Notes: generated by a model not told the origin, from the sequence alone. A DNA stretch of 10,692 nt from JBBTRP01 sp038065125 (GCA_038065125.1 JBBTRP010000069.1:1-10692), one strand, 5' to 3'; positions 1 through 6,672 are shown, counted from the first letter of the stretch. Program-made: numbers and translations.

Positions 1-20
1 GTTTGCAGCTGAAATTTCAT
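1..20 (-). CDS. Possible start of a further minus-strand gene (partial, tentative)
   Basis: After the GT4 stop codon an ATG at 20 opens a frame reading MKFQLQ before the window ends. It lies 32 bases beyond the GT4 stop and has no Shine-Dalgarno sequence, as is common in this window. Six codons are too few to recognise a product. It is listed only because the cluster is tightly packed and co-directional, so a further gene is expected here. The ATG may equally be chance. Confidence 0.22.
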
Positions 21-52
21 AATTGTAGTAGGAAGGTTATTGTGCAAGCGGT

Positions 53-1201
53 CTATAATGATCTAACCAGCTGTCTCAGTGTGTCACCGACGGCACGATT
101 GGAATAGAGTCTCTCAACTCGTTCCCGACTCGCAGCGCCCATGTGCGCGGCCTCTTTTTGATGCGTTGCTAGAAACCGGATCCTGTCTGCAAGATCTTCG
201 GTGTCGCCGGGGATTGCGAGAAGACCCGTTACGCCATCGACGACTACTGACGACGGACCGGGAAGTCGCGTGGCGATAACAGGTTTTTGGCACGCGCCCG
301 CCTCGATCAATACAACACCGAACGCCTCTGATGTGGCCTGAGAGGGAAGGACGAGCACATCGCAGAGTCGATACTGTTCGCGCACGTGCAGTGCGTCCGG
401 CATCGTTCCGATAAAATGGACAAAACCTTCAAGACGGGGCAGTGATGCCGCCAAAGACTCAAACGACTGCCGCAAGTCCCCGTCTCCAACTATGATTAGT
501 GAAACGCGCACTCCATCAGCGTGTGAATTGACGCTGCTGCACGCCCTTAAAAGGACATCAACGCCCTTAAAATAGTGGGCCCGATCAAGTCCGCCCACAA
601 AAAGAATACGAAATGGATCATGCGAAAGACGCCCTGAGTCGCCCGTATCAGGAGTGAAGAGGTCCGTGTCAACAGTATTCGGTATTTCGACGACCTTTGA
701 TGAGAATCGAAAAAAAAGCCGTGACGCCGCACTTGCCTGCGCATACGCATTCGATGTGACCGTGATGCCGTCCGCCACTGCAAGAATGAGAGGAATAATA
801 AAAAACTGATAGATCTTGAATAGTATGCCCAAGAACCCCGTCCGACCAACAAGATCCATATGATAGGTCACCAGGAGCTTCTTTCTCCACACAATTTTTG
901 CAAAGATCGCCGCAAGGCCGCAGCCGATAAATGGGCAGTGGAAATGGATGATGTCGAAATTTCGAAACAAAAAAAATGCCTGCGGAACAAGTGCTGCATT
1001 CCCCCACGCAAACAAAGGGCGAAGTGCAATCACCCGGTGACTTGACTGAGGTTGTGCCCGGCCGGGATAGCGAGGGGTAATAATCGTCACCTCCGCGTCG
1101 CCAGTGAGCATATCGGCATGCTCGCGCGCAACCGTACCCAATCCCCCGCCATACGGCGGATAGACTGCAACAACTTCGGCTATTTTTATTTTATGTATCA
1201 T
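53..1201 (-). CDS. GT4-family glycosyltransferase (GT-B fold)
   Basis: This 382-residue protein looks like a cytoplasmic, nucleotide-sugar-dependent glycosyltransferase of the GT4 (glycosyl transferases group 1) family. The N-terminal Rossmann half has the acceptor-side glycine loop PYGGGLGTVAREHA (about 16-29) and IIHFHCP (84-90). The C-terminal donor half starts around RILFVGGL (198-205), contains VGDG (238-241) and ends with the EX7E signature formed by E292 and E300 in SEAFGVVLIEAG. PNTVDTDLF (174-182) is the usual hinge-region motif. Length is normal for the family. The ATG at 1201 lies one base after the TGA of the upstream GT2 gene, so the two are surely co-transcribed and probably translationally coupled. 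The sugar and acceptor cannot be read from the sequence. Pilin or cell-surface glycan decoration is an inference from position behind the pilus genes. Confidence 0.9.
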   Translation of the reverse strand: MIHKIKIAEVVAVYPPYGGGLGTVAREHADMLTGDAEVTIITPRYPGRAQPQSSHRVIALRPLFAWGNAALVPQAFFLFRNFDIIHFHCPFIGCGLAAIFAKIVWRKKLLVTYHMDLVGRTGFLGILFKIYQFFIIPLILAVADGITVTSNAYAQASAASRLFFRFSSKVVEIPNTVDTDLFTPDTGDSGRLSHDPFRILFVGGLDRAHYFKGVDVLLRACSSVNSHADGVRVSLIIVGDGDLRQSFESLAASLPRLEGFVHFIGTMPDALHVREQYRLCDVLVLPSQATSEAFGVVLIEAGACQKPVIATRLPGPSSVVVDGVTGLLAIPGDTEDLADRIRFLATHQKEAAHMGAASRERVERLYSNRAVGDTLRQLVRSL

Positions 1202-1202
1202 C

Positions 1203-2312
1203 TCAAATAAATCGTTTTACCATCCGCCAGTACCAGTGCGTGATCGGATTTGCCAGGCGATCGAGAAGCGGATTTTGAATATCCTGAAACTCGATCCGAT
1301 CGGAAAATAACCCGACAAGATCCCGATCGCCTAGCCTTCTCAGGGAAGCGATTCTCCAGCGGGCTTGTAAAATTCGTATCCACACTTTGGGTTTAAAAAA
1401 ATATCCATACACGGCGATCTTTTCGCTTGGGCTGACGGTTTTTTTAAAAAGAATACCTCCCAGCAGCGAATACAGAAGTAAACCTCCCTCCCAAAATGCG
1501 AGCATCGGCAGAATCAAAAAAAGTGTTCGGGCTTCATAATTTCGAAACAGCGTTAACAATCGGTTTCGCTCAATAAAATAAAATTTCTTGATACTTCGAG
1601 AGAACTCATACTCGTGTGTCGCGCGTGACTCGGGAACAACAATTGTGCGATACCCGGCGCTGCGCAGTCGCCAGGAGAGGTCGGTATCCTCATGATACAT
1701 GAAGTACGACTCATCAAAGAGACCGATTCGGGAGAGCGCCACCGATGAGTATGCCACCAGTGCCCCGCTGCAATACGCGCACCCCATTTGCTTCTCGACG
1801 AACAACTCGGGGAGTGGCCGCCGATAATCGCGGGTAAAACCGAACCCCAAATAATGAAGGGCGTTCCCACGCGAGTTGATGAGATGTGTTTCGGGATAGA
1901 GAAGAATTAACGGCTGTGCCGCTCCAATCGTCGGATCCTCGCGCAGGGCGGAAACCAGCGGTTCGAGCCAACCCGGCTCGAATCCGATATCTTGATTTGC
2001 AAGAATGCACGCATCGACGCCGCGAGCAAGCGCGATTTCCATTCCTTGGTTGCACGCCCCCGCGTACCCTCGATTTTCCTGGTTGCAAATGAGCTCAGCT
2101 TCCGGCGCACGCGACCGTATCAGCGGTACCGTTTCATCGGTCGAGTGATTATCGACAACCAGAAGACGTACATTCCCGCCGGCGGTCGTATCATGGAATG
2201 TGGACAAAAATCGCTCAATCGTGCCCGCGCCATTGAATGCGGGAACGATAACATATACCGAGGATTTACGGCCCGATTTCAACTCGTCCGGAGATCCGTG
2301 AGACAATGACAT
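1203..2312 (-). CDS. GT2-family glycosyltransferase, WbbL/rhamnosyltransferase-like
   Basis: This 369-residue GT-A fold protein has SVYVIVPAFNG at 18-28, the nucleotide-binding VVDNHSTD (52-59), ENRGYAGACNQG (79-90), an NxD metal-binding variant in LANQDI (104-109) in place of DXD, and the acceptor/catalytic region with GLFDESYFMYHEDTDLSWR (197-215). This order is typical of WbbL-like rhamnosyl and related surface-glycan transferases. A hydrophobic stretch at about 263-286 and a basic C-terminus suggest membrane association. The ATG at 2312 lies inside the preceding pilin gene, giving a 47-base overlap in another frame. The next candidate, TTG at 2282, would also overlap. It is followed after one base by the GT4 gene. 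Donor sugar is not determinable. A role in glycosylating the pilus or cell surface is inference from context. Confidence 0.9.
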   Translation of the reverse strand: MSLSHGSPDELKSGRKSSVYVIVPAFNGAGTIERFLSTFHDTTAGGNVRLLVVDNHSTDETVPLIRSRAPEAELICNQENRGYAGACNQGMEIALARGVDACILANQDIGFEPGWLEPLVSALREDPTIGAAQPLILLYPETHLINSRGNALHYLGFGFTRDYRRPLPELFVEKQMGCAYCSGALVAYSSVALSRIGLFDESYFMYHEDTDLSWRLRSAGYRTIVVPESRATHEYEFSRSIKKFYFIERNRLLTLFRNYEARTLFLILPMLAFWEGGLLLYSLLGGILFKKTVSPSEKIAVYGYFFKPKVWIRILQARWRIASLRRLGDRDLVGLFSDRIEFQDIQNPLLDRLANPITHWYWRMVKRFI

Positions 2313-2880
2313 CCTTTGTTTTGTTTGTTTTCTTATTCTTGAGAGTAATCACCACCCTATCATCAACGAGCGTGCCGTCAATCCTTCCTAGGGCGTCCGG
2401 GGTGTGATAAAACACATCGGCGCCGGCGACAGAAGTCACTCCAACGGTAACGGTGTCGATCACGACGATATTTTTTGCGGTGATATCCGGCGATACGGTC
2501 TGGTCGATCTGTCTGTCAACAGCAGTTGCGGGCGCAAGAATCGACGCGTCCCACTTCCAGAGTCCCGCAAAATTCGGGTGCACGGGGTCACTTGAGTTGA
2601 GATCGACAAACAAGAGTGCCGACCCCGTGAGGTTTGCGCCTGCGGCCTTCTCGATCCGCACGCCGTACCCGTTCGCGAGCGGATACTGCGTCTGCTTCCC
2701 TGATTGCGCAAGATTTTGTGCCTTACGAATGATTGTTGCGACTCGCGCAGCTCCCGCTGAGAGAGAATCGTTCTGCTCGATCGTTTTGAATTTTTGCACA
2801 GAAATATACGTCATTCCTGAAAGAATAGAAATTGAAATTAATAGCTCAACAAGGGTAAAACCGGGGCTAGCTTTCAGCAT
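2266..2880 (-). CDS. GspH/FimT-like minor type IV pilin
   Basis: A 204-residue prepilin with a short 7-residue leader (MLKASPG) and the cleavage site G7|F8 followed by FTLVELL, with Glu at mature position +5. The N-terminal helix continues to about residue 45 (AARVATIIRKAQNLAQSGKQ, 44-63), a segment resembling the GspH/FimT pattern. The C-terminus (VIVSRISGRVEIGP) matches the last beta strands of that family. Unlike the other pilins here it has no cysteines and no TPxG tail. GspH/FimT-type proteins are low-abundance tip or initiation pilins. An upstream extension of the frame exists but overlaps pilD, and ATG 2880, five bases after the pilD stop, places the leader correctly. Its last 47 bases overlap the GT2 start. 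Confidence 0.88.
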   Translation of the reverse strand: MLKASPGFTLVELLISISILSGMTYISVQKFKTIEQNDSLSAGAARVATIIRKAQNLAQSGKQTQYPLANGYGVRIEKAAGANLTGSALLFVDLNSSDPVHPNFAGLWKWDASILAPATAVDRQIDQTVSPDITAKNIVVIDTVTVGVTSVAGADVFYHTPDALGRIDGTLVDDRVVITLKNKKTNKTKDVIVSRISGRVEIGP

Positions 2881-2885
2881 GGGGA

Positions 2886-3740
2886 CTAAATAAAGGAAAA
2901 TGCAAAAAACATACGAGTGATGTCCGTGCCAAAGAGGAGTACCACTGCGGTTGCTACGGTCAAGAAAGGACCAAAAGGAATTTCGCTTCCGCGTTTCTTT
3001 TTTCCAATCGCGATCAGAGTGAGCCCGATGATCGAACCGAACATATAGGCAAAAAACAATGCCGCAAGAACTCCGGGGAATCCCACCATGACACCCATCA
3101 GAAATCCGAGTCGTATGTCTCCGCCGCCAATCCACCGTCCGCCGGAAATCCCATACTGAGCGAGGAAGAACCCTCCCGCAATGAGAGCGGCAAACAAGAG
3201 ATTAATCCAGGGATTGGACAGCAGACAGTGCACTCCGACCCCAACGCATGGCGACGGGGACAACAGAAAACCGCTTAAAAGAAATCCGATAACGATTGTG
3301 GGGATCGTGACGATATCCGGTATTAAATACCATCGGAAGTCATAGACAAAAATGACGACGAGGACTGACAAGAAAAAGAGGTTCAGAATAAACGCAAGCG
3401 CATCACGCATCGCAGATACTCCAAAGAATGCGCCCAAAAGCCCCTCCGGCGCATTGAGGCGGTAGACGCCGTACGCAAATAAAAAGAGGAATGCGGTGGT
3501 AACCTCGACCAGCGGATATTGAAGCGAGATAGACGCAGTACACGTTCTACATCGCCCTCCGAGGAGGAGATAACTGATCAATGGGACAAGATCTTTCCAT
3601 GCAAGGGTATTCGAGCAACTCGTGCACTTCGACCGTCCGACCAGTACCGATGTTCCCTCATGAAGTCGCCAAATCAATGCGTTGAGAAAACTCCCAACCA
3701 CCAGCCCCAATAATCCGACAATAAGATACTCAAAAAGCAT
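2886..3740 (-). CDS. pilD: Type IV prepilin peptidase / N-methyltransferase PilD
   Basis: A 284-residue polytopic membrane aspartyl protease that cleaves prepilin leaders and methylates the new N-terminal residue. The N-terminal DiS_P_DiS cytoplasmic loop carries two CxxC pairs (C39/C42 and C64/C67), the zinc-binding form associated with bifunctional enzymes. The peptidase A24 domain has both catalytic aspartates: D134 in VYDFRWYLIPD and D208 in the GGGDIRLG motif. There are about eight hydrophobic segments. The ATG at 3740 is two bases after the upstream pilin stop, and a strong Shine-Dalgarno sequence (AGAAGGAGA) lies inside the last codons of that pilin. Its substrates are clearly the six prepilins encoded around it. 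The pilin leaders are all basic and end in glycine, as this enzyme requires. Confidence 0.96.
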   Translation of the reverse strand: MLFEYLIVGLLGLVVGSFLNALIWRLHEGTSVLVGRSKCTSCSNTLAWKDLVPLISYLLLGGRCRTCTASISLQYPLVEVTTAFLFLFAYGVYRLNAPEGLLGAFFGVSAMRDALAFILNLFFLSVLVVIFVYDFRWYLIPDIVTIPTIVIGFLLSGFLLSPSPCVGVGVHCLLSNPWINLLFAALIAGGFFLAQYGISGGRWIGGGDIRLGFLMGVMVGFPGVLAALFFAYMFGSIIGLTLIAIGKKKRGSEIPFGPFLTVATAVVLLFGTDITRMFFAFSFI

Positions 3741-3742
3741 TG

Positions 3743-4273
3743 CTATCTCCTTCTGATTCCTGACGGCGTCGCGATATACTCAACACCCCTCTGGAAACCG
3801 GCAAAGTCACTCTCAAGCATGAATGCGATCTGATACACCGCCGGACGATTATTATTTGCCTGGTCGACAATCGCTGTATATTTATAGGGTGTATTCGGCG
3901 GATAGGGGCTCGCGGGAACGCGCGCCATGATCACCGTGGCGTTTGCATTCTGACAGGTTTGGGCCGTATCTACGAATCCCTGAAGCGTCGTGCATAATGT
4001 CATGTGGCTTGCATCTCCAATCGGCATGGTGTTATTTGGCGAACCGGCGGGCGGAAGCGGATAGCCGTTTGTCTGATTAAAATAGAACTCGAGCGCGGTC
4101 TGAAGTTGCTTCATGTCAGCAAGACGTTTTGAGTCGCGCGCCATCTGTCGAATATTGCCAACTGAAAAATAGGTAATCGAAGAAAGAATCCCGATGATGG
4201 AGACGGTCACGAGCAACTCAACAAGCGTGAAACCTGGAACAGCTTTTAGCGAACAGCTTTTAACTTTTAGCAT
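3743..4273 (-). CDS. Type IV pilin 5 (GspG/PilA-like)
   Basis: A 176-residue prepilin with a 14-residue basic leader (MLKVKSCSLKAVPG) cut at G14|F15, then FTLVELL with E19 as the +5 glutamate. The long helix is followed by QTALEFYFNQTNGYP (58-72), the GspG-like motif, a cysteine pair C94/C107 likely to form a disulfide, MARVPASP (116-123) and the tail ATPSGIRRR. It is nearly identical to pilin 4 over its first 70 residues, indicating tandem duplication. The leader codons are built of 7-bp units. A perfect extended -10 (TGCTATAAT) ends just seven bases upstream of ATG, so the mRNA could be leaderless. The terminal Arg codons provide the ribosome binding site for pilD. Confidence 0.93.
   Translation of the reverse strand: MLKVKSCSLKAVPGFTLVELLVTVSIIGILSSITYFSVGNIRQMARDSKRLADMKQLQTALEFYFNQTNGYPLPPAGSPNNTMPIGDASHMTLCTTLQGFVDTAQTCQNANATVIMARVPASPYPPNTPYKYTAIVDQANNNRPAVYQIAFMLESDFAGFQRGVEYIATPSGIRRR
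4237..4271 (-). repeat. Heptanucleotide array inside the pilin 5 leader codons
   Basis: Five consecutive 7-bp units run from 4237 to 4271. On the plus strand units 1 and 3 are GAACAGC, units 2 and 5 are TTTTAGC, and unit 4 is TTTTAAC. They encode residues 2-13 of the prepilin leader. Because 7 is not a multiple of 3, each repeat is read in a shifted frame. Confidence 0.8.
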
Positions 4274-4279
4274 TATTAA

Positions 4280-4288
4280 ATTATAGCA
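4280..4288 (-). promoter_or_regulatory. Extended -10 promoter for pilin 5, probably leaderless
   Basis: Read on the minus strand the sequence is TGCTATAAT, a perfect extended -10 element. There is no good -35 hexamer at 17 bases, which extended -10 promoters can tolerate. Transcription would start about seven bases on, at or next to the ATG at 4273, leaving no untranslated leader. The TG of the element is the last bases of the adjacent hairpin stem. No mapping data, so the start site is inferred. Confidence 0.5.
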
Positions 4289-4317
4289 AAGAACCTCGTG
4301 TTGCGCGAGGTTCTTTG
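4287..4317 (-). terminator. 12-bp hairpin between pilins 4 and 5, possible terminator
   Basis: Arms 4287-4298 and 4306-4317 are perfectly complementary with a 7-base loop. The stem has an A-rich left arm and a right arm ending GGTTCTTTG. There is no clean U run after it on the minus strand (GCTATAATTT follows), so termination would be weak. It may instead mark an RNA processing or attenuation point that lowers expression of the downstream pilD and glycosyltransferase genes relative to pilins 1-4. Confidence 0.5.
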
Positions 4318-4336
4318 AGTTGAGATTGTTTGATTA

Positions 4337-4867
4337 CTACCTTCTGATGCCGGCCGGGGTTGCCAGATAGGCCACTCCACGAGAGAAGCCAGCAATGTCG
4401 GTCTCGAGCTGGAACTGAATCGTGTATTGAGACGGCCTGCGATTATTAAAATTACCTGGGTCAGTCGCATTATACAGATAGCCGTTTGCAAGACCCCCCG
4501 GAATCGGATTTGACGGAACGCGACTCATATACACCGGACCAGCCCCATTGCCTGCACAGTCATTCACCGTATCCTCAAAGCCTCGGGTAGCATCGGCGGT
4601 AATACAGAGAACACTCTGATCTCCTGTCCCAAGTGTGATGTCGGTACCGGCCGGATAACCATTCTGCTGATTGAAGTAAAACTCCAAGGCGGTCTGAAGC
4701 TGCTTGATATCTGCAAGACGCTTAGAGTCGCGAGCAATTTGACGAACATTACCGACCGACACGACCGTAATGCTTGCAAGCACACCAATAATGGAGATGG
4801 TCACCAAGAGCTCAACAAGAGTGAAACCGCGGACGGCATTATTCTTGATTCTACGTGCTTGTAGCAT
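4337..4867 (-). CDS. Type IV pilin 4 (GspG/PilA-like)
   Basis: A 176-residue prepilin with a 14-residue leader MLQARRIKNNAVRG, cleavage at G14|F15 and the +5 glutamate E19. QTALEFYFNQQNGYP (58-72) is followed by cysteines C88 and C104, PVYMSRVPSNP (111-121) and the tail ATPAGIRR. It is the closest relative of pilin 5 and shares its SIIGxLxSIT helix, which differs from the AVGIIGVLASVS helix of pilins 1-3. The frame is open further upstream to 4915, but that start would overlap pilin 3 and give a leader of 30 residues. ATG 4867, 16 bases after the pilin 3 stop, gives a leader identical in length to its neighbours. No Shine-Dalgarno sequence is visible. Confidence 0.93.
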   Translation of the reverse strand: MLQARRIKNNAVRGFTLVELLVTISIIGVLASITVVSVGNVRQIARDSKRLADIKQLQTALEFYFNQQNGYPAGTDITLGTGDQSVLCITADATRGFEDTVNDCAGNGAGPVYMSRVPSNPIPGGLANGYLYNATDPGNFNNRRPSQYTIQFQLETDIAGFSRGVAYLATPAGIRR

Positions 4868-4883
4868 ATATAAGATTGCTTTG

Positions 4884-5399
4884 TTAGGTGGTGCAAGCGG
4901 CATTATCTCCTGCACCGGTCCTTGTCATGCCGTCAGGAGTTGCGCTATAGCACCCTGCTTCAAATGATCCGGTAGCCGTCTCAAGGACAAAATTAATCGT
5001 GTAACCGGTGTTTCCGGCAGCCGGGGTGTATTTGTATTTTGTCCCTCCGGGACCGGGGTTTTCATTAATACGCGCCATGTACAGAACTCCGTTTGCTCCG
5101 CTGCAGCTTGCATCCGTTGTGTCCGCAACAAACCCCGCACCGCTATTACAGAGAACATCAAAGTTTGCCGACCCCAAACCTGTCGCAACGGCAACGGTAG
5201 CCGAAGGATAGAGATTGTTGCTACTATAGTACGCCTCCAATGCGTTCTGCACCTGTTTGATGTCAGAAATTCGCTTTGAGTCACGCGCCTTCACGCGAAT
5301 ACTGTTGACGGATACCATCGAAACCGATGCAAGCACCCCAATGATGCCCACCGCAACGAGCAATTCAACCAATGTAAATCCTGCGGTATGGGCTTTCAT
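4884..5399 (-). CDS. Type IV pilin 3 (GspG/PilA-like)
   Basis: A 171-residue prepilin with a 7-residue leader (MKAHTAG), half the length of the leaders of pilins 1, 2, 4 and 5. The cleavage site is G7|F8 with E12 at +5. The helix AVGIIGVLASVSMVSVNSIR places it with pilins 1 and 2. It has NALEAYYSSNNLYP (52-65), a cysteine pair C84/C99, VLYMARINENPGPG (105-118) and a second pair C150/C169 at the C-terminus. The TPDG motif lies at 154-157 and is followed by an extra 14-residue tail ending CTT, which the other pilins lack. The extra tail cysteine could close a C-terminal disulfide loop of the D-region type. That is inference. Confidence 0.93.
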   Translation of the reverse strand: MKAHTAGFTLVELLVAVGIIGVLASVSMVSVNSIRVKARDSKRISDIKQVQNALEAYYSSNNLYPSATVAVATGLGSANFDVLCNSGAGFVADTTDASCSGANGVLYMARINENPGPGGTKYKYTPAAGNTGYTINFVLETATGSFEAGCYSATPDGMTRTGAGDNAACTT

Positions 5400-5401
5400 C
5401 T

Positions 5402-5429
5402 GAATAGGTAATACTTAATACTGGATACT
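5402..5429. repeat. Short heptanucleotide array between pilins 2 and 3
   Basis: The 41-base spacer contains TAATACT twice in tandem (5409-5422) followed by GGATACT (5423-5429), with a weaker flanking unit GAATAGG (5402-5408). The period is 7 although the unit sequence is unrelated to that of the other arrays. It sits immediately upstream of the pilin 3 ATG. Confidence 0.6.
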
Positions 5430-5440
5430 TAAATAGTATT

Positions 5441-5989
5441 TTATTGTAATCCATTCGGGGTTGCGGTTCGTGCTCCGCCCGCCAGGCCACCGGTGCCGCC
5501 CTCAAGGCGAAATCCAATCTCATATGAGGGGCACGGCGCCGCGGGACAGTCTGCGTTTGCCGCTGTTCGTGATTTGTAGGTGTATTCGTAAGAAGCTCCG
5601 CCAATCTGCGCTCCATTTGAGGGGTCGCGCGGTGCGCGAGCCATAAATACTGGCGCATTTGCGGCGTTATCGCAGTTTGCGGCGGTATCAAAACCAAGGG
5701 CCGTGTTACACAATTTAATCTGATTTCCTGTTCCCAATGTTGCGGGAGCGGCATCAGTGCCAAGAACCGGATATGATGCGCTGGCGCTATTAGAAAAGTA
5801 CGCCTCCAACGCCGTCTGCATCTGTTTGACTTCCGACACGCGCTTTGCGTCCCGCCCCTTTGCGCGGACGCTGTTCACGGAAACAACCGAGACCGAGGCG
5901 AGAACACCGATAATCCCGACTGCGACGAGGAGCTCGACGAGAGTGAAACCTGAAACGGCTTGGTGCTTGTAGGACTTAGTTTTTAGCAT
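5441..5989 (-). CDS. Type IV pilin 2 (GspG/PilA-like)
   Basis: A 182-residue prepilin with a 14-residue leader MLKTKSYKHQAVSG, cleavage at G14|F15 and E19 at +5. The helix is almost the same as in pilin 1 (SVNSVRAKGRDAKR, 37-50). QTALEAYFSNSASASYP is followed by C94 and C106, PVFMARAPRDP (113-123), a second cysteine pair C148/C153 in CPAAPCPSYE, and the tail ATPNGLQ. The CPSYE segment is shared with the atypical pilin-like protein encoded at 9386-9892, suggesting common descent of their globular domains. The gene starts 28 bases after pilin 1 and lacks a Shine-Dalgarno sequence. The leader codons show a weak 7-bp periodicity (units beginning CTA at 5986, 5979 and 5972). Confidence 0.93.
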   Translation of the reverse strand: MLKTKSYKHQAVSGFTLVELLVAVGIIGVLASVSVVSVNSVRAKGRDAKRVSEVKQMQTALEAYFSNSASASYPVLGTDAAPATLGTGNQIKLCNTALGFDTAANCDNAANAPVFMARAPRDPSNGAQIGGASYEYTYKSRTAANADCPAAPCPSYEIGFRLEGGTGGLAGGARTATPNGLQ

Positions 5990-6017
5990 AGGTTAAAGAA
6001 GTTTATGAAAAGTAGTA

Positions 6018-6611
6018 TTATCTAACCCCAGTCGGATCGAATGTCCGCTCACCAGCAGCGTAGTCGCCAGTTCGTCCTTCGAGCGTGACTTTCAGTTCAT
6101 ACGTACTGCACGGGGCTACCGTATTGTTTGTCGCACAGCCGCCAGCATCGTAGGTGTAGTTTGCTGCTGAAAGTTGATCGCGGGGAACCTTCTGCATAAA
6201 AGGAGAGCCAACACAACCAGCGGTATTAGCTGCGGCGACAGTAGTGTCTTGACGAAAACCTAGACCCCCATACGCGTCTGCTTCAACTGCTGCGTCAGCA
6301 GTACTATCAATACTACACATAACTAACTTATCGTTTGCTCCGATGGGATTTGATGGAACCCCCAGATTAATCAAGGCGCCATTCGCGGCTCCCAACGGAT
6401 ACGAGTTATTGCTCGCATAGAACGTCTCAAGGGCGGTCTGAATCTGTTTTGCCTCTTGAACACGTTTTGCATCCCTTCCTTTTTGGCGGACGCTATTGAC
6501 GGACACGACCGACACCGAGGCAAGTACACCGATGATCCCGACGGCAACCAAAAGTTCGACAAGCGTAAAACCTCTGGTATCTTGAAACTTGAAACTTGAA
6601 ACTTGAAACAT
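6018..6611 (-). CDS. Type IV pilin 1 (GspG/PilA-like), repeat-encoded leader
   Basis: A 197-residue prepilin, the longest and the first of the five-gene pilin array, so it may be the major pilin (inference). The leader MFQVSSFKFQDTRG is cut at G14|F15, with E19 at +5. It has QTALETFYASNNSYP (58-72), cysteines C99, C133, C159 and C168, MQKVPRDQ (139-146), and a tail FDPTGVR in which the usual TP is modified. Between C99 and C133 there is an insertion absent from its paralogues. The first ten leader codons consist of four perfect 7-bp repeats, so gain or loss of one repeat would shift the frame of the whole protein. A promoter with a perfect extended -10 lies about 50 bases upstream. Confidence 0.94.
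   Translation of the reverse strand: MFQVSSFKFQDTRGFTLVELLVAVGIIGVLASVSVVSVNSVRQKGRDAKRVQEAKQIQTALETFYASNNSYPLGAANGALINLGVPSNPIGANDKLVMCSIDSTADAAVEADAYGGLGFRQDTTVAAANTAGCVGSPFMQKVPRDQLSAANYTYDAGGCATNNTVAPCSTYELKVTLEGRTGDYAAGERTFDPTGVR
6582..6609 (-). repeat. Four perfect TTGAAAC heptamers in the pilin 1 leader
   Basis: Plus-strand TTGAAAC is repeated four times without a mismatch (6582-6609). Its last base pairs with the G of the pilin 1 ATG. On the coding strand the unit reads TTTCAAG, and three units encode the seven residues FQVSSFK. This is the most perfect array in the window and so perhaps the youngest. Confidence 0.95.
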
Positions 6612-6663
6612 AGAGTTTCGATACTAGCTTAGGTAATAAAAGTTATCCACATGACTTAACTAC

Positions 6664-6672
6664 ATTATACCA
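6664..6672 (-). promoter_or_regulatory. Extended -10 promoter for the pilin array
   Basis: The minus strand reads TGGTATAAT here, a perfect extended -10 box. A weak -35-like TTGCAC lies about 19 bases upstream. The start site would be near 6657, giving a leader of about 46 bases to the pilin 1 ATG. No Shine-Dalgarno sequence is seen before the ATG. It is the clearest promoter in the window and would drive pilins 1-4 and, by read-through, the genes after them. Confidence 0.65.

Noticed and set aside
4868..4915. Upstream start for pilin 4 (16 extra residues)
   Set aside because: It would overlap the end of pilin 3 and give a 30-residue leader; the ATG at 4867 gives the same 14-residue leader as the neighbours.
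4237..6609. Diversity-generating retroelement variable repeats in the pilin genes
   Set aside because: No reverse transcriptase or template repeat is present, and the periodic segments are in the leader codons and not in the variable heads.
6643..6651. Perfect DnaA box TTATCCACA just downstream of the pilin promoter
   Set aside because: A single 9-base site is not unlikely by chance in a window of this size on two strands, and there is no cluster of boxes or AT-rich origin structure nearby.
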